Part shown: positions 52,961-64,000 of the stretch, piece by piece | Numbering within the stretch: the stretch's first letter is position 1 | Layout of the letters: each line of letters opens with the position of its first letter | Assembly: GCF_015169395.1 (NCBI RefSeq) | Contig: NZ_CP063458.1 | Location: forward strand, 1,364,001 to 1,428,000 | From: Humisphaera borealis | Lineage (GTDB): Bacteria; Planctomycetota; Phycisphaerae; Tepidisphaerales; Tepidisphaeraceae | DNA: 64,000 bases | Reading direction: 5' to 3' | Translations under genes and position numbers: made by a program | The notes under the pieces: model-generated | What the model was told of the DNA's origin: nothing | Database searches by the model: none | What the model saw: only the letters and a program-made list of their open reading frames with translations

Positions 52961-53905
52961 ATGAAGAAAAACACGAGCAAACCGCGTCTATCCAGCTCTC
53001 CGGTCGTCCAGGTCGGATTGACCCAAATGGCCTGTTCGGACGATCCGAGGGACAACCTGCGTCGCCAGCTCAAGCTGGTGGAGGAAGCAGCCAAGAACGG
53101 CGCACAGATCATCTGCACACAGGAGCTCTTCAAGAGTCTGTATTTCTGCCAGAGCGAGGATCACCGCTTTTTCAAGCTAGCCGAACCCATTCCCGGCGAG
53201 AGCACGCAGGCATTCCAGAAGATCGCCAAGAAGTACAAAGCTGTCGTTATTGCCAGTCTTTTCGAACGGCGCGCACAGGGGCTCTACCACAATACCGCGG
53301 CGATCATCGACGCCGACGGTTCGCTCATGGGCACGTACCGGAAGATGCACATTCCCGATGATCCGCTCTTTTACGAGAAGTTTTACTTTACGCCCGGCGA
53401 CCAGGGCTTCCGCACCTGGAATACAAAGCACGGAAAGATCGGCGTGCTGATCTGCTGGGATCAATGGTTCCCGGAAGGCGCACGGCTGACCGCAATCCAG
53501 GGAGCGGAGATCCTGTTCTACCCGACGGCGATCGGCTGGCACCCCAGCGAGAAGGCTGAGTATGGCAAGGCCCAGCACGAAAGCTGGGAGCTTATCCAGC
53601 GGAGTCACGCCGTCGCCAACGGCTGCTATGTTTGCGCTGTGAACCGAATCGGCCACGAGCATGTGACCGATGCCGCCGGCAGTCGGGTGAGCGAGGAAGG
53701 GCTGGAGTTTTGGGGACAGACGTTCGTGACATCGCCCAACGGCCAGATTGCCGCCAAGGCGAGCGTGGACAAGGAGCAGGTGCTGGTGGTGCCGTGCGAC
53801 CTGGAGAAGGTGGAGTTCAGTCGCACACACTGGCCGTTCCTGCGCGACCGTCGCGTCGACGCATATGGAAACATGACCAAGCGATTCGTCGACCAGTCGC
53901 TATGA
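52961..53905 (+). CDS. aguB: N-carbamoylputrescine amidase-type nitrilase-superfamily enzyme
   Basis: A 314-aa cytoplasmic enzyme. The catalytic triad is Glu55 (ICTQELFKSLYF), Lys128 (YRKMHIPDDP) and Cys165 (VLICWDQWFPEGARL). FYEKFYFTPGD and SHAVANGCYVCAVNRIGHE are characteristic of the AguB branch, which hydrolyses N-carbamoylputrescine to putrescine, CO2 and ammonia in the agmatine route to polyamines. The partner agmatine deiminase (AguA) is not in the window, so substrate remains a family inference. A bidirectional terminator follows. Confidence 0.88.
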   Translation: MKKNTSKPRLSSSPVVQVGLTQMACSDDPRDNLRRQLKLVEEAAKNGAQIICTQELFKSLYFCQSEDHRFFKLAEPIPGESTQAFQKIAKKYKAVVIASLFERRAQGLYHNTAAIIDADGSLMGTYRKMHIPDDPLFYEKFYFTPGDQGFRTWNTKHGKIGVLICWDQWFPEGARLTAIQGAEILFYPTAIGWHPSEKAEYGKAQHESWELIQRSHAVANGCYVCAVNRIGHEHVTDAAGSRVSEEGLEFWGQTFVTSPNGQIAAKASVDKEQVLVVPCDLEKVEFSRTHWPFLRDRRVDAYGNMTKRFVDQSL

Positions 53906-53940
53906 GCGGCTCTGGACCTCCGGGCGGGCCTGAAATTGGC

Positions 53941-53971
53941 AAAGCGGGCGAGTCACTGACTCGCCCGCTTT
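53941..53971. terminator. Bidirectional terminator
   Basis: AAAGCGGGCGAGT and ACTCGCCCGCTTT form a perfect 13-bp stem with the loop CACTG. It separates the convergent aguB and prepilin-like genes. Confidence 0.88.
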
Positions 53972-53993
53972 GCGTTGCTGCCTTCCCACAGTG

Positions 53994-54956
53994 TCATGGG
54001 AGCGGACTGGTCGTTCCCGGAGGCGGCGGCGGAGGAGGGGGCGGCGGTGTTGTCGGGGGAGGCGGCGTGGTCGGAGGCGACGTGGGAGGGGGCGGCGGCG
54101 GTGCGGGCGGCGGAACGGCCAGCCCGGGTGTGTACGACATGCCGGGGCCCCAGAAGTAATAGCCCCTGCTGCCTCCACTGGAGTTGTCGTGCAGGAACGA
54201 GTACCGCCCGGTCTCCGAATCGATCCGGTTCGGGAACAATCTCATGTTGTTCGCGGCCACGTGCCCGTCGCCGTACAGCACGCCCTGGTAATCCACCTGT
54301 TGCTCGAGCGCGCTGTTGGGATGATTCACCTGGTAAAGCCGTCCCCACCCGCTCTTGCCCGCATAGAACACGACGTCGGCGGCGAGCAAGCGTTCTTCCG
54401 GCTTGGGATCATGGATCGTCAGCGCGGGCTGCAGCAGGCCCCACCGTGCCCGGCTCTTGGTCCCGACGAACGCCGACTTGCTGCTCAGACCGCCGAGGTA
54501 CATGTAATCCATCATCAGAAGGGGACCCCAGGCCTCACCGGGCGTGGGAGCACCACCGGGGACGTTGTAGCGGCTGAGATCCTTCTCGAAAGCCGGGCAC
54601 TTCCATGTGGTGTCCGGGGCCCCGTACTTCGTCCATTCCGAAAGTGGTACCCCGTACAGCTTCCAGGTCGCCTCGTCCTTCATCAGCAGCGGATCCATGC
54701 TGATGCCCGATAGCAGTCGCTTAAAGCCGGACTCGTTCGTGGCATAGCCGATGGGGTAAATACCGTTGTGATCCATCGCAAAGGCCCGAGCGGCCGTTCC
54801 GATATTGCGCAGGTTGGAGGCACAAACCGATCGACGTGAGATCTCCCTGGCCCGGCCGGCTGTGGGGAGCAGTATGGCAATCAGGATGGAGATGATGCCA
54901 ACGACCACCAGTAGCTCGATGATCGAAAACCCGCGAACAGACGTACGGCGACGCAT
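53994..54956 (-). CDS. Type II prepilin-like protein with polyproline tail
   Basis: A 320-aa protein from ATG 54956, preceded by GGGAGG with good spacing. The class III leader has [24 protein letters not shown], where prepilin peptidase would cut after Gly9, with Glu at position 5 of the mature form. [24 protein letters not shown] and the later [13 protein letters not shown] are typical of the DUF1559-like prepilin family abundant in planctomycetes. Unusually, the last 45 or so residues are almost only Pro and Thr ([16 protein letters not shown]). The DNA there is a long G/C-only tract. The pilin-like body probably anchors or assembles at the envelope; the tail's purpose is unknown. Confidence 0.85.
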   Translation of the reverse strand: MRRRTSVRGFSIIELLVVVGIISILIAILLPTAGRAREISRRSVCASNLRNIGTAARAFAMDHNGIYPIGYATNESGFKRLLSGISMDPLLMKDEATWKLYGVPLSEWTKYGAPDTTWKCPAFEKDLSRYNVPGGAPTPGEAWGPLLMMDYMYLGGLSSKSAFVGTKSRARWGLLQPALTIHDPKPEERLLAADVVFYAGKSGWGRLYQVNHPNSALEQQVDYQGVLYGDGHVAANNMRLFPNRIDSETGRYSFLHDNSSGGSRGYYFWGPGMSYTPGLAVPPPAPPPPPPTSPPTTPPPPTTPPPPPPPPPPGTTSPLP

Positions 54957-55227
54957 GGTCACCTCCCGGTTGAAGGGAACGCAGTTCAGATATGTTTTTT
55001 CAAAGTACGGCTCGGACGAAATGCGTAGGAGCATGCCCTACGAGGCGCATCCTACCCAGATTACCCAAAAGCGGCAAGAAAAATCCTGCTATTTTCAACA
55101 AAGGTTTACGACGTGTCCCAGCGTGGAGGGGAGTTGGTGATTCAGCTGGGTCGATATCCAATCGACAGTTGCCGAACTGAGAAGGGTCTGTCGCTCGTAA
55201 TGCAGAAGCGCTCAACGGACCAGCAGC

Positions 55228-57078
55228 CTATTGCCCCCGAGCCCGTTTCCCATCACCGGCCTGCTTCTGTCCCGCTTTGAAGCGTTCCATCTGGTCTTTT
55301 AGTTCCCGTGCCTCGGGGGCGAGCTTGATTGCTTTCTCTGATAGCTCGATAGCCTTGTCGAATCGGCCAAACTGGAACTGCACCTCGGCCGCCGTATCAA
55401 GATACGCGGGGTTTTCGGGTGCCAGTTTGAGCGCCTTGGCCATCAACGCTTCGGCCTCCTCCAGCCTTTCGCCGCATCGAGCACACAGCCATGCGAGGGT
55501 GTTCATTCGCCGGGGATCGTCCGGGTTCATGTCCAGCAGGGCTTTGCTCGCGGCGTACGCCTGGGCGAACAGCCTAGAGGCCAGCTCTTTCTGGCCTGCC
55601 TCACGCAGGGAGGTGACCGCGTCGATGGCAAGGTCGGGGTCATTTCCGCGAACGCCCCCGAGACGGCCTTTCTCCCCCAGATCGGCCAGCGCGGTGGCAT
55701 GGCGGACGAGATCGTCGTTGGCGCCGGCCTTTCGTGCGGCGCGAAGGCCGTAACGGTGCATAATCGACTTCATCACGATCAGCGCCTCGTCGCCGGCAAC
55801 CTGTTCGCCGTCGGTCTCGGCCGTCAGAATGCCGCCTGCGCCTTCCCAGGCAGACAACGCTTCCTCGTACTCCTTCGCCGCTTGGGCATCGTCTTTACGA
55901 CCGGCGGCGATGGACGCCAGCCGGAAGTGCACGTTCACTGAGTAAACGTCATTGGGTGCGTCGGCCAGCGCCAGAACCCCGCGCAACTCCTGTTCCGCCG
56001 ATTCGACCCAGCGGCGCTCGAGGAGGAACGTTCCGGTCTGGTAGCGTCGGGCCTGAAGACTTCGATTCCGTTCGGCGATCGATCCCCCGGGCGTGGGCAG
56101 GCTGCCGCTCAGGACTCCCGCAACAAACCGCAGCGATCCCCCACCGAAGTCGAGCCCTGCGCGGTCGATGAACTGTGCGTACGTGTACCAAGTCAACGCC
56201 GAGTCCAAGGGGCGCGGAAACTGCCTGACATCGTCGGCGAACTTTGGCAGGTCAGGGGTGTTGGCGTGCAGGGCAAACAGTGCGTCAACCAACTCCTGAG
56301 ACGGCCGGACCGTATTCCACCGGCGGAGAAGATCGGCCGCCGCGGCCGACCGCCTGGTACGCTCATACACCTTCTGCAGTTCCGACAACATGGTGCCGGC
56401 GACGGATCCCCCCTGCTGAGGCGTGGGGTTGGCAAGTTCAATGTCGGCGGCGGCCGCGTGCAGTCCGATGGCTTTGCGGGCGTCTCGGGGCATCCACCCT
56501 ACCGCCGCCAGCCAGAGCGCCGGCGCATTGGTCCGCTCGGTTTCGAGGCTTCGTACCGCCTTCAGCAGATCGGCGTTCTTGGCCATCGCCTTGACGTTGG
56601 CGGCGATGATCCACCGCCGCTGGGGATCGATTTCGCCCCTGACGAGTCGTACCAGCGCGTCGCCCCCGACGCCGTCGGGTAGCTGCCGCATCTGCATGAC
56701 GGCCTGAGCCCACTGTCCGTCGGGATTGTTGGTGCTGTAGAGCTTGAGCGCCTGCTTTACCGCGTCGGGATCTGTGTCTGCGTGCCATGGTAGCTTGCGA
56801 AGGATCGCCCGCGCACGGCCGGCCAGCTCGGGGTTGTCGGATCGGGTTGCTTCTTCCAGCGCCGGTCGCGCCGTGATGCCGACTTCCATCAGCCGTTTGG
56901 CAGCCGCTTCTCGCGCATCAAAGTCCCCATCGGAGAGCTGATCAATGAGCCGGGTAATCTCGTCGGGTGCCGATTGCTGCCCGGCTCCCGCAGCCGGCGG
57001 CGCGGCCACATCGGCAGGCAACGCTGCAGCGCCGCAGGCAAGGGCGATCACGAACGATGAAAGAACGGGTCCCCGCAT
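55228..57078 (-). CDS. Secreted HEAT/TPR-repeat protein
   Basis: A 616-aa protein with a signal peptide (MRGPVLSSFVIALACGAAALPADVA). Residues about 40-95 contain a HEAT-like pair (LIDQLSDGDFDAREAAAKRLMEVGITARPALEEAT). A helical middle region follows, and the C-terminal third has TPR motifs (RMNTLAWLCARCGERLEEAEALMAKALKLAPENPAYLDTAAEVQFQFGRFDKAIELSEKAIKLAPE). HEAT plus TPR combinations serve as protein-binding scaffolds in the periplasm of planctomycetes; the partner is unknown. It is transcribed in the same direction as the DUF1501 gene 118 bases upstream, without overlap. Confidence 0.78.
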   Translation of the reverse strand: MRGPVLSSFVIALACGAAALPADVAAPPAAGAGQQSAPDEITRLIDQLSDGDFDAREAAAKRLMEVGITARPALEEATRSDNPELAGRARAILRKLPWHADTDPDAVKQALKLYSTNNPDGQWAQAVMQMRQLPDGVGGDALVRLVRGEIDPQRRWIIAANVKAMAKNADLLKAVRSLETERTNAPALWLAAVGWMPRDARKAIGLHAAAADIELANPTPQQGGSVAGTMLSELQKVYERTRRSAAAADLLRRWNTVRPSQELVDALFALHANTPDLPKFADDVRQFPRPLDSALTWYTYAQFIDRAGLDFGGGSLRFVAGVLSGSLPTPGGSIAERNRSLQARRYQTGTFLLERRWVESAEQELRGVLALADAPNDVYSVNVHFRLASIAAGRKDDAQAAKEYEEALSAWEGAGGILTAETDGEQVAGDEALIVMKSIMHRYGLRAARKAGANDDLVRHATALADLGEKGRLGGVRGNDPDLAIDAVTSLREAGQKELASRLFAQAYAASKALLDMNPDDPRRMNTLAWLCARCGERLEEAEALMAKALKLAPENPAYLDTAAEVQFQFGRFDKAIELSEKAIKLAPEARELKDQMERFKAGQKQAGDGKRARGQ

Positions 57079-57196
57079 GCACAGAGTATAGCCGCAATCC
57101 GCGATTTTCGGACCGGCCGAAACGGATCGCCGGGGCGTTGAACCGCCAGGAGCGCAGGCGTTCTCACTGGCGCTCCGATTCGCGGCGCCGAAACGG

Positions 57197-58681
<1,485 letters not shown>

Positions 58682-58776
58682 CAGTGGCTCGCGTTCGTCG
58701 TGACATTGCCGTCTCGGCCGTGTTTTGGATTGATGGCAGGTACAGACGTGGGCGAGACGCCCACGCCGCAGAGGGG

Positions 58777-61700
58777 TCAGTCCTTCGTTACGGACTCGTC
58801 CAGGTTCAATACCGCGCGGGCGACAGCGGTCCACGTTGCCAGTTCCGTGATGTCGCCGTCCTTTGCATTCGTGAACTTCGCGGGGTCGAGTTCCTTGGCC
58901 TTGAATCGCGCCCGTTGACCGGATGCAAACGCCGTCAACATCGCCAACTCGTCTTTGGCCGGCTCACGGGTGAGGATTCTGCGGAATACAAACGTCGCCC
59001 GGGCCGCGTCATCACCTTTGACTTCCAGTGCGAGCTTGCCGAGCGACTGCGCCGCCTCGACGAAGACCTCATCGTTGAGCACGGTCAGTGCCTGCAACGG
59101 CGTGTTGGAAAGCTCACGCCGTGCCACGCACGCCTCGCCGCTGGGGGCGTCGAAGGTTCCGTACATGGCGTAGGGGGCCGTCCGCTTCATGTAGGTATAA
59201 AGACTTCGTCGATACCGGTCTTCCCCGGTGCTGGTCTTCCATGCCAACTGGCCGTACGCGCCTTCGGTGGTGACTGACGCCGGTTGCGGCGGGAAGACGC
59301 TGGGGCCGTACATCTTGCCCGACAGCAGCCCGGCCGCCTTGAGCGCCGCATCGCGGACGATCTCTCCCTCCACGCGGAATCGAGGCCCGCGGGCGAGCAG
59401 GACGTTCTGCGGGTCACGCGTCTGCAGCGCCGGCGGAACCTCCGACGACTGCCGATACGTGCCGCTCATGACGATCAACTTGTGCAGCCGCTTCATCGAC
59501 CAGCCGTCGTTCATGAACTGGACTGCGAGCCAGTCGAGCAGTTCGGGGTGAGACGGCATTTCCCCCTGCAGGCCGAAGTCTTCGGTCGTGCGGACGATGC
59601 CCCGGCCGAAGAAGGCCTGCCACTGGCGATTGACCGTCACGCGCGCCGTCAGCGGGTTCTCCGTCGACACCAGCCAGCGCGCAAACGCCAGCCGGTCGGC
59701 CGGCGCGCCTGCCGGCAACGGCGGCAACGCCGCGGGAACGCCGGGCTGAACCGGTTCCTTCGGCGACGTGAACTCGCCGCGGTGATACACGTGCGTGGTG
59801 CGGTCGTGTCCCGGAGGGCGGGGTGTCATCACGAGTGTGCTGGTGGGCTCCGGAATACTCTTGAAGAGTTGGTCGATCTCCTTACGAGCGCCGGCCAATT
59901 CGGGGGCCGTGAGCAGGAATTGACGGAAAAGGACGTTCGAAGCGTCCAATGGGGCGGCCGAGCGATTGCCCGGCTCTTTTGCGTCATTCGCATCTTTCGA
60001 AGAAGCCGAGCCGGCGCTCGGCGTTCCCACCAGGAGAGCCGACTCCACCGTCGGCGGTAGCGCTACGGGACTCACGATCGCTTTCGGATCGGTGGTCACC
60101 GAAACCCGGAAATGACCGAGTGCCGGGGCAAAATGCCGCTCAAACAACATCTTGATCAGCAGGTCGCCGCCAGCGTCTGTCGGCTTTTCCAGGGCGAAGA
60201 CGGCGCAGTGCGGTTTGCCCTGCTGGCCGTTGATCATCCAGCCGGTCTGCGGGTTACCGTCGATCGACTTGGCCGACTCGAAGTTTCCCGCCGCGTAGCT
60301 ATGGGCCGTCTTGCCGAACTTCTGTTCTTTGCCGGCGACCAGCAGGTTCAATTCGCTCAGGCAGAAGTCACCCTTCGGGCCTTCGTAATAGATCATGCCT
60401 GGTCCGTTGCCGGGCAGGCTTTCGTGCGGAAGCGCTTCAATACGGATTGCCGTGATTCCCCTGGGCGCGTTCTTGAAAGTCAGATCGTAGGTGTCCGACT
60501 TGGTGATATCGCCGCTGCCAAGGATCGCGCCGTCGGGCTGCAGCGTAAGCGTCGGCGTGCTGCTCTTCATGTCGGAAGGACGGATGATCGTCCACTCGAC
60601 CGCTTTGGGCGTCTGCTCGGCGAGCCACTTGCGGTAGGAGGCTTCGACCAACGCCTTTCGGCTGTCGGCCGCGGTTGGGTCGTCGGCTTTTGTGGCGCCA
60701 AGGCTGATCCGCAACTGCCCGATCGTGTGCGACTGGCCGAACTTCTGCGCCAGGACAAGCGTTACCTTGCCACCCTTCTGCAGCTTCTGCGGCTCGGCGA
60801 AATAGAAGGTCGCGGTCTGCGCCTTCGTTTCGGCGCCGCCGATCCCCCAACCCGTGCGCGGTTTTCCGTCAATGGCGTCGGCGATCGCGTATTTCGGCTG
60901 CGAGAAACTCGCCTCAGCGCGCGAGACTTTGACTGCCCCCGTTTTGCCGTCAGTGCCGGCCAAGGTCGCGGTGAACTCCGTGAGAACGAAGTTGCCGTGC
61001 GCCGTCCTACCCGGACCGGACTTTCCGTCGGTCAGGGCCTCAATGCGGATGCGATCCACCGATGGAAGGCTCGACTCGATCTCAAACGTGTACGTATCGG
61101 AGGGAACAACCGGCCCCACCGCCCGCCAGGTGTTGTCCGCGGAAGCTTCGAGCTTTACTTCGCTTGTGGTCGCGGCCTTTGTGTGCGCGGCGGTCGCGAC
61201 CTCCCACTGCACGCTCGACACCGGCCAGCGGTTCGGCAGTTCCGACGTCAGCTTTTCAATCTTTGTTTCGATTTCCTTCTTCTTTTCGAGCTGTTCCGCC
61301 GTCGGCATCTCGAGGTCGGGTTCGTCGGCGTTATTGAAGAACGCCATCATCTGGTAGTAGTCGGTGTGAAGGATGGGATCGTACTTGTGCGTGTGGCACT
61401 GGGCACAGGCAATCGTCATCCCCAGCCAGGTGGTGCCGGTCGTGCCGACGCGATCGACCAGCGAATAGAACCGGAACTCCAGCGGGTCGATGCCGCCTTC
61501 CTCGTTCCGCATCGTGTTACGGTGGAAGCCGGTGGCGATCTTCTGATCCGTCGTCGCGTTGGGCAGCAGGTCGCCGGCGAGCTGTTCGACCGTGAACTGG
61601 TCGAACGGCATGTCGGCGTTGATCGCCTTGATGACCCAGTCACGGTACGGCCAGATGCTTCGGGGGCGATCTTTCTCGTAACCGTTGGTGTCGGCGTAGC

Positions 61701-62412
61701 GGGCCAGGTCGAGCCAGCGGCGTGACCATCGCTCGCCGTATTGCGGCGAGGCGAGCAACCGGTCGACCAGTTTCTCGTACGCATCGGGCGATTTGTCGTT
61801 CAGGAAGGCGTCCGCTTCTTCAGGCGTCGGTGGGAGACCCACCAGGTCGAGGTACACCCGACGAACGATCGTGTACCTGTCGGCCTCGGCCGAAGGGTTC
61901 AACCCTTCCTTCTCCAATCGCGTCAAAACGAACGCGTCAATCGGATTGCGAACTCGATCGGCGTTGCGAACGGCCGGTGGCGTAGCGGCTTTGGGCCCTA
62001 CAAATGCCCAGTGCGGCGCGTATTCCGCGCCCTGCTCAACCCAGCGCCGCAATGTCTGCTTCTGGGCATCGGTCAGCTTCACCTTCATCGAAGGCGGCGG
62101 CATGACTTCGTCTTCGTCGTTACTGACGATGCGTTTGATAATCTCGCTCTGGTCCGGCTTACCCGGGACGATCGCGATTTCGTCGGAACTGCCGGCGCGG
62201 GTCGCCGCCTCGCGAACGTCGAGCCGCAGCTTGGCCTTGCGGGACTTGTCGTCGATGCCGTGGCACTTAAAGCAGTACTGCGAAAGAATCGGCCGAACGT
62301 CGTGGTTGAAGTCGACCGGGCCGTCCGCCGCGCGCGCAGCCGGTGCAACGATCCACGCCAGGACGCAGACCACGGAAACAGACCACAGCCGTGTGAGGGG
62401 AAGTTTCGGCAT
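58777..62412 (-). CDS. Planctomycete cytochrome c / DUF1549 / DUF1553 (PSD1) protein
   Basis: A 1211-aa exported protein. The signal peptide is LWSVSVVCVLAWIVAPAARA. The heme c motif CFKCH (47-51) follows VDFNHDVRPILSQY. DUF1549 (about 150-350) has YLDLVGLPPTPEEADAFLNDKSPDAYEKLVDRLLASP and WLDLARYADTNGYEKD. A central region (about 370-850) contains probable carbohydrate-binding beta domains. DUF1553 (about 920-1170) has FARWLVSTENPLTARVTVNRQWQAFFGRGIV and FDAPSGEACVARRELSNTPLQALTVLND. It is likely periplasmic and paired with the DUF1501 protein downstream. Confidence 0.94.
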   Translation of the reverse strand: MPKLPLTRLWSVSVVCVLAWIVAPAARAADGPVDFNHDVRPILSQYCFKCHGIDDKSRKAKLRLDVREAATRAGSSDEIAIVPGKPDQSEIIKRIVSNDEDEVMPPPSMKVKLTDAQKQTLRRWVEQGAEYAPHWAFVGPKAATPPAVRNADRVRNPIDAFVLTRLEKEGLNPSAEADRYTIVRRVYLDLVGLPPTPEEADAFLNDKSPDAYEKLVDRLLASPQYGERWSRRWLDLARYADTNGYEKDRPRSIWPYRDWVIKAINADMPFDQFTVEQLAGDLLPNATTDQKIATGFHRNTMRNEEGGIDPLEFRFYSLVDRVGTTGTTWLGMTIACAQCHTHKYDPILHTDYYQMMAFFNNADEPDLEMPTAEQLEKKKEIETKIEKLTSELPNRWPVSSVQWEVATAAHTKAATTSEVKLEASADNTWRAVGPVVPSDTYTFEIESSLPSVDRIRIEALTDGKSGPGRTAHGNFVLTEFTATLAGTDGKTGAVKVSRAEASFSQPKYAIADAIDGKPRTGWGIGGAETKAQTATFYFAEPQKLQKGGKVTLVLAQKFGQSHTIGQLRISLGATKADDPTAADSRKALVEASYRKWLAEQTPKAVEWTIIRPSDMKSSTPTLTLQPDGAILGSGDITKSDTYDLTFKNAPRGITAIRIEALPHESLPGNGPGMIYYEGPKGDFCLSELNLLVAGKEQKFGKTAHSYAAGNFESAKSIDGNPQTGWMINGQQGKPHCAVFALEKPTDAGGDLLIKMLFERHFAPALGHFRVSVTTDPKAIVSPVALPPTVESALLVGTPSAGSASSKDANDAKEPGNRSAAPLDASNVLFRQFLLTAPELAGARKEIDQLFKSIPEPTSTLVMTPRPPGHDRTTHVYHRGEFTSPKEPVQPGVPAALPPLPAGAPADRLAFARWLVSTENPLTARVTVNRQWQAFFGRGIVRTTEDFGLQGEMPSHPELLDWLAVQFMNDGWSMKRLHKLIVMSGTYRQSSEVPPALQTRDPQNVLLARGPRFRVEGEIVRDAALKAAGLLSGKMYGPSVFPPQPASVTTEGAYGQLAWKTSTGEDRYRRSLYTYMKRTAPYAMYGTFDAPSGEACVARRELSNTPLQALTVLNDEVFVEAAQSLGKLALEVKGDDAARATFVFRRILTREPAKDELAMLTAFASGQRARFKAKELDPAKFTNAKDGDITELATWTAVARAVLNLDESVTKD

Positions 62413-62622
62413 AGAAGAACTAATTGAAGGCTTCTTACAGTGTTACCAGCCTACGCATGATACCAGAAGCAAAAGTGTCGCACTTCTGTTTGACAAAGCC
62501 CCGGCGGACCGTCGATTCTTACGGCCGCGTCGAAGCTCACCGTTACACCGTTCACTCCGTTCGACATTCATCCAAGTCCCTCCCCATATGGGAGGGACAG
62601 GTCGTCCGACTGCAAAGGACCC

Positions 62623-63873
62623 ATGGCCGACACCGCTTTTCACTCCGCTCGCCAGCGATACGCCGATCTTGGCGTCGATGTTGACGCCGCTTTGTCGCGT
62701 CTGGCCGGTATATCGATCTCCCTGCACTGCTGGCAGGGAGACGATGTCACCGGATTTGAAAGTTCCAGCCAGTCGCTCGGCGGCGGTATTGCCGTGACCG
62801 GGAGCTACCCCGGTAAGGCCCGTAACCCAGCCGAACTTCGCGAGGACCTCGACAAAGCACTGTCGCTCATCCCCGGATCTCACCGGCTCAATCTGCACGC
62901 CAGCTACGGCGAGTTCGGCGGTGTCAAGGTCGATCGTGACCAGATCGATGTAAGCCATTTCGCAGGCTGGATCGATTGGGCTCGAAGCCGGCGTATGGGG
63001 TTGGACTTCAACCCGACGTTTTTCAGCCATCCGCTCGCTGCCGACGGATTCACGATCGCCCATTCAGATGACGGAATTCGCGGGTTCTGGGTTCGCCACG
63101 GCCAAATTTGCCGAAAGATCGGTGCCGCCATGGGGGCGGCGCTGGGGTCGCCGACCGTCACGAATGTCTGGATTCCGGACGGCTACAAGGATACCCCTGT
63201 GGATCGCCTTGCCCCGCGCCGACGACTTGAAGACTCGCTGGACCGCATCTTTGCCGAGCCGCTAAGCCCGGCTCATAACCTCGACGCGGTCGAACCCAAG
63301 CTGTTCGGTCTGGGCTCGGAGAGCTATGTCGTCGGCTCACACGAGTTTTACCTTGGCTACGCGATCCGTCGTGGCAAGCTCATGTGCTTGGACGCCGGTC
63401 ACTATCACCCCACGGAGACCATCGCCGACAAGCTGACCAGTGTGCTGATGTCGGTGGATCGGGTTCTGCTGCACGTCAGCCGGGGTGTCAGGTGGGACAG
63501 CGATCATGTCGTGACGCTGAACGAAGAGCTGCTGGCGATCAGCCACGAGCTGGTGCGGAACGACCTGCTCGGGCGGGTGCATATCGGCATGGACTATTTC
63601 GACGCCAGCATCAATCGAGTGGCGGCGTGGGTCATCGGTGCTCGAAACGTGCTGAAGTCGCTGTTGATTGCCCTTCTGGAGCCGACCGAGCGGCTGCGAC
63701 AGGTGGAGCTGAACCGAGATCTGACTGCCCGGCTTGCGATACTGGAAGAGTGCAAATCTTTGCCATGGGGAGCCGTGTGGGACGAGTATTGCCGGCGACA
63801 GAGCACGCCGGTGGGCCAATCCTGGCTGGATGAGGTCCGAGCCTACGAGCAACTGGTGCTCTCCAAACGGTGA
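62623..63873 (+). CDS. rhaA: L-rhamnose isomerase
   Basis: A 416-aa TIM-barrel enzyme, near the E. coli RhaA length of 419. [16 protein letters not shown] near the N-terminus, [38 protein letters not shown] and [20 protein letters not shown] hold the metal-binding His and Asp residues. It converts L-rhamnose to L-rhamnulose in the cytoplasm. ATG 62623 has AAGGA close upstream. It is divergent from the PSD1 gene. No rhamnulokinase or aldolase follows within the window, and the last 127 bases contain no further gene. Confidence 0.94.
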   Translation: MADTAFHSARQRYADLGVDVDAALSRLAGISISLHCWQGDDVTGFESSSQSLGGGIAVTGSYPGKARNPAELREDLDKALSLIPGSHRLNLHASYGEFGGVKVDRDQIDVSHFAGWIDWARSRRMGLDFNPTFFSHPLAADGFTIAHSDDGIRGFWVRHGQICRKIGAAMGAALGSPTVTNVWIPDGYKDTPVDRLAPRRRLEDSLDRIFAEPLSPAHNLDAVEPKLFGLGSESYVVGSHEFYLGYAIRRGKLMCLDAGHYHPTETIADKLTSVLMSVDRVLLHVSRGVRWDSDHVVTLNEELLAISHELVRNDLLGRVHIGMDYFDASINRVAAWVIGARNVLKSLLIALLEPTERLRQVELNRDLTARLAILEECKSLPWGAVWDEYCRRQSTPVGQSWLDEVRAYEQLVLSKR

Positions 63874-64000
63874 AATAACGCATTGGAGGGGTCGCAAACG
63901 CCGCAGCCAGGAATGCAACCCGCGACGACAGATCGGGTTTCGTTTGCCTCCGACAGCTTTTCTGCTATATCTACACGCTCTTCCGAGGGATTCCTCTCCC

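Overview
The window looks like a chromosomal segment of a high-GC planctomycete. The markers are family-level: a secreted repeat protein with an N-terminal LESLEDRR motif, a cytochrome-c/DUF1549/DUF1553 protein paired with a DUF1501 protein, a DUF4159 protein, a type II prepilin-like (DUF1559-style) protein, and a large TPR-secretin. A member of Phycisphaerae (Tepidisphaerales-like) is my inference; no rRNA or other taxonomic anchor is present. I found no tRNA, rRNA or CRISPR array.

Layout. 1-6.1 kb: a truncated RTX-type repeat protein, two secreted esterases (sialate O-acetylesterase and an SGNH hydrolase), asnS and a secreted metallo-beta-lactamase-fold protein. 6.4-9.5 kb: sulfate activation (cysD, then a cysN-cysC fusion whose kinase half looks degenerate). 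9.7-16.9 kb: a flippase-like membrane protein, an RluA pseudouridine synthase, a TPR lipoprotein, a family 2 glycosyltransferase, a BshC-like protein, idi and a 72-aa protein. 17.7-26.7 kb: envelope genes, namely an orphan TPR-secretin, an MFS transporter, a Wza-like polysaccharide export lipoprotein and a two-helix membrane protein. 26.8-32.7 kb: purA, a DUF4261-type protein, a third SGNH-type secreted protein, an unknown protein and a GAF-SpoIIE phosphatase. 33.07-34.38 kb: an ISAs1-type insertion sequence with a 10-bp target duplication and a disrupted transposase. 34.7-43.8 kb: a fused indolepyruvate:ferredoxin oxidoreductase, an unknown secreted protein, a GH15 glucoamylase-like enzyme fused to a ferredoxin domain, and a small secreted coiled-coil protein. 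44-50.3 kb: a PQQ-type propeller, murA, a cytochrome b561-like protein and an isolated nuoH-nuoJ pair. 50.3-64 kb: a DUF4159 protein, an AguB-type amidase, a prepilin with a polyproline tail, a HEAT/TPR protein, the DUF1501 and PSD1 pair and L-rhamnose isomerase.

Most genes are monocistronic or in pairs. Convergent pairs are usually separated by a strong hairpin that can terminate both strands. Intergenic spaces carry several different families of long, near-perfect palindromes, one lying between cysD and cysNC.

The observation I rate highest is the GH15-ferredoxin fusion at 40.6-43.3 kb. Its second Fe-S motif has Asp in place of a Cys ligand, and the fused ferredoxin oxidoreductase two genes away has the same CxxDGAC pattern. 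I did not find a clear new multi-gene defence or mobile system.
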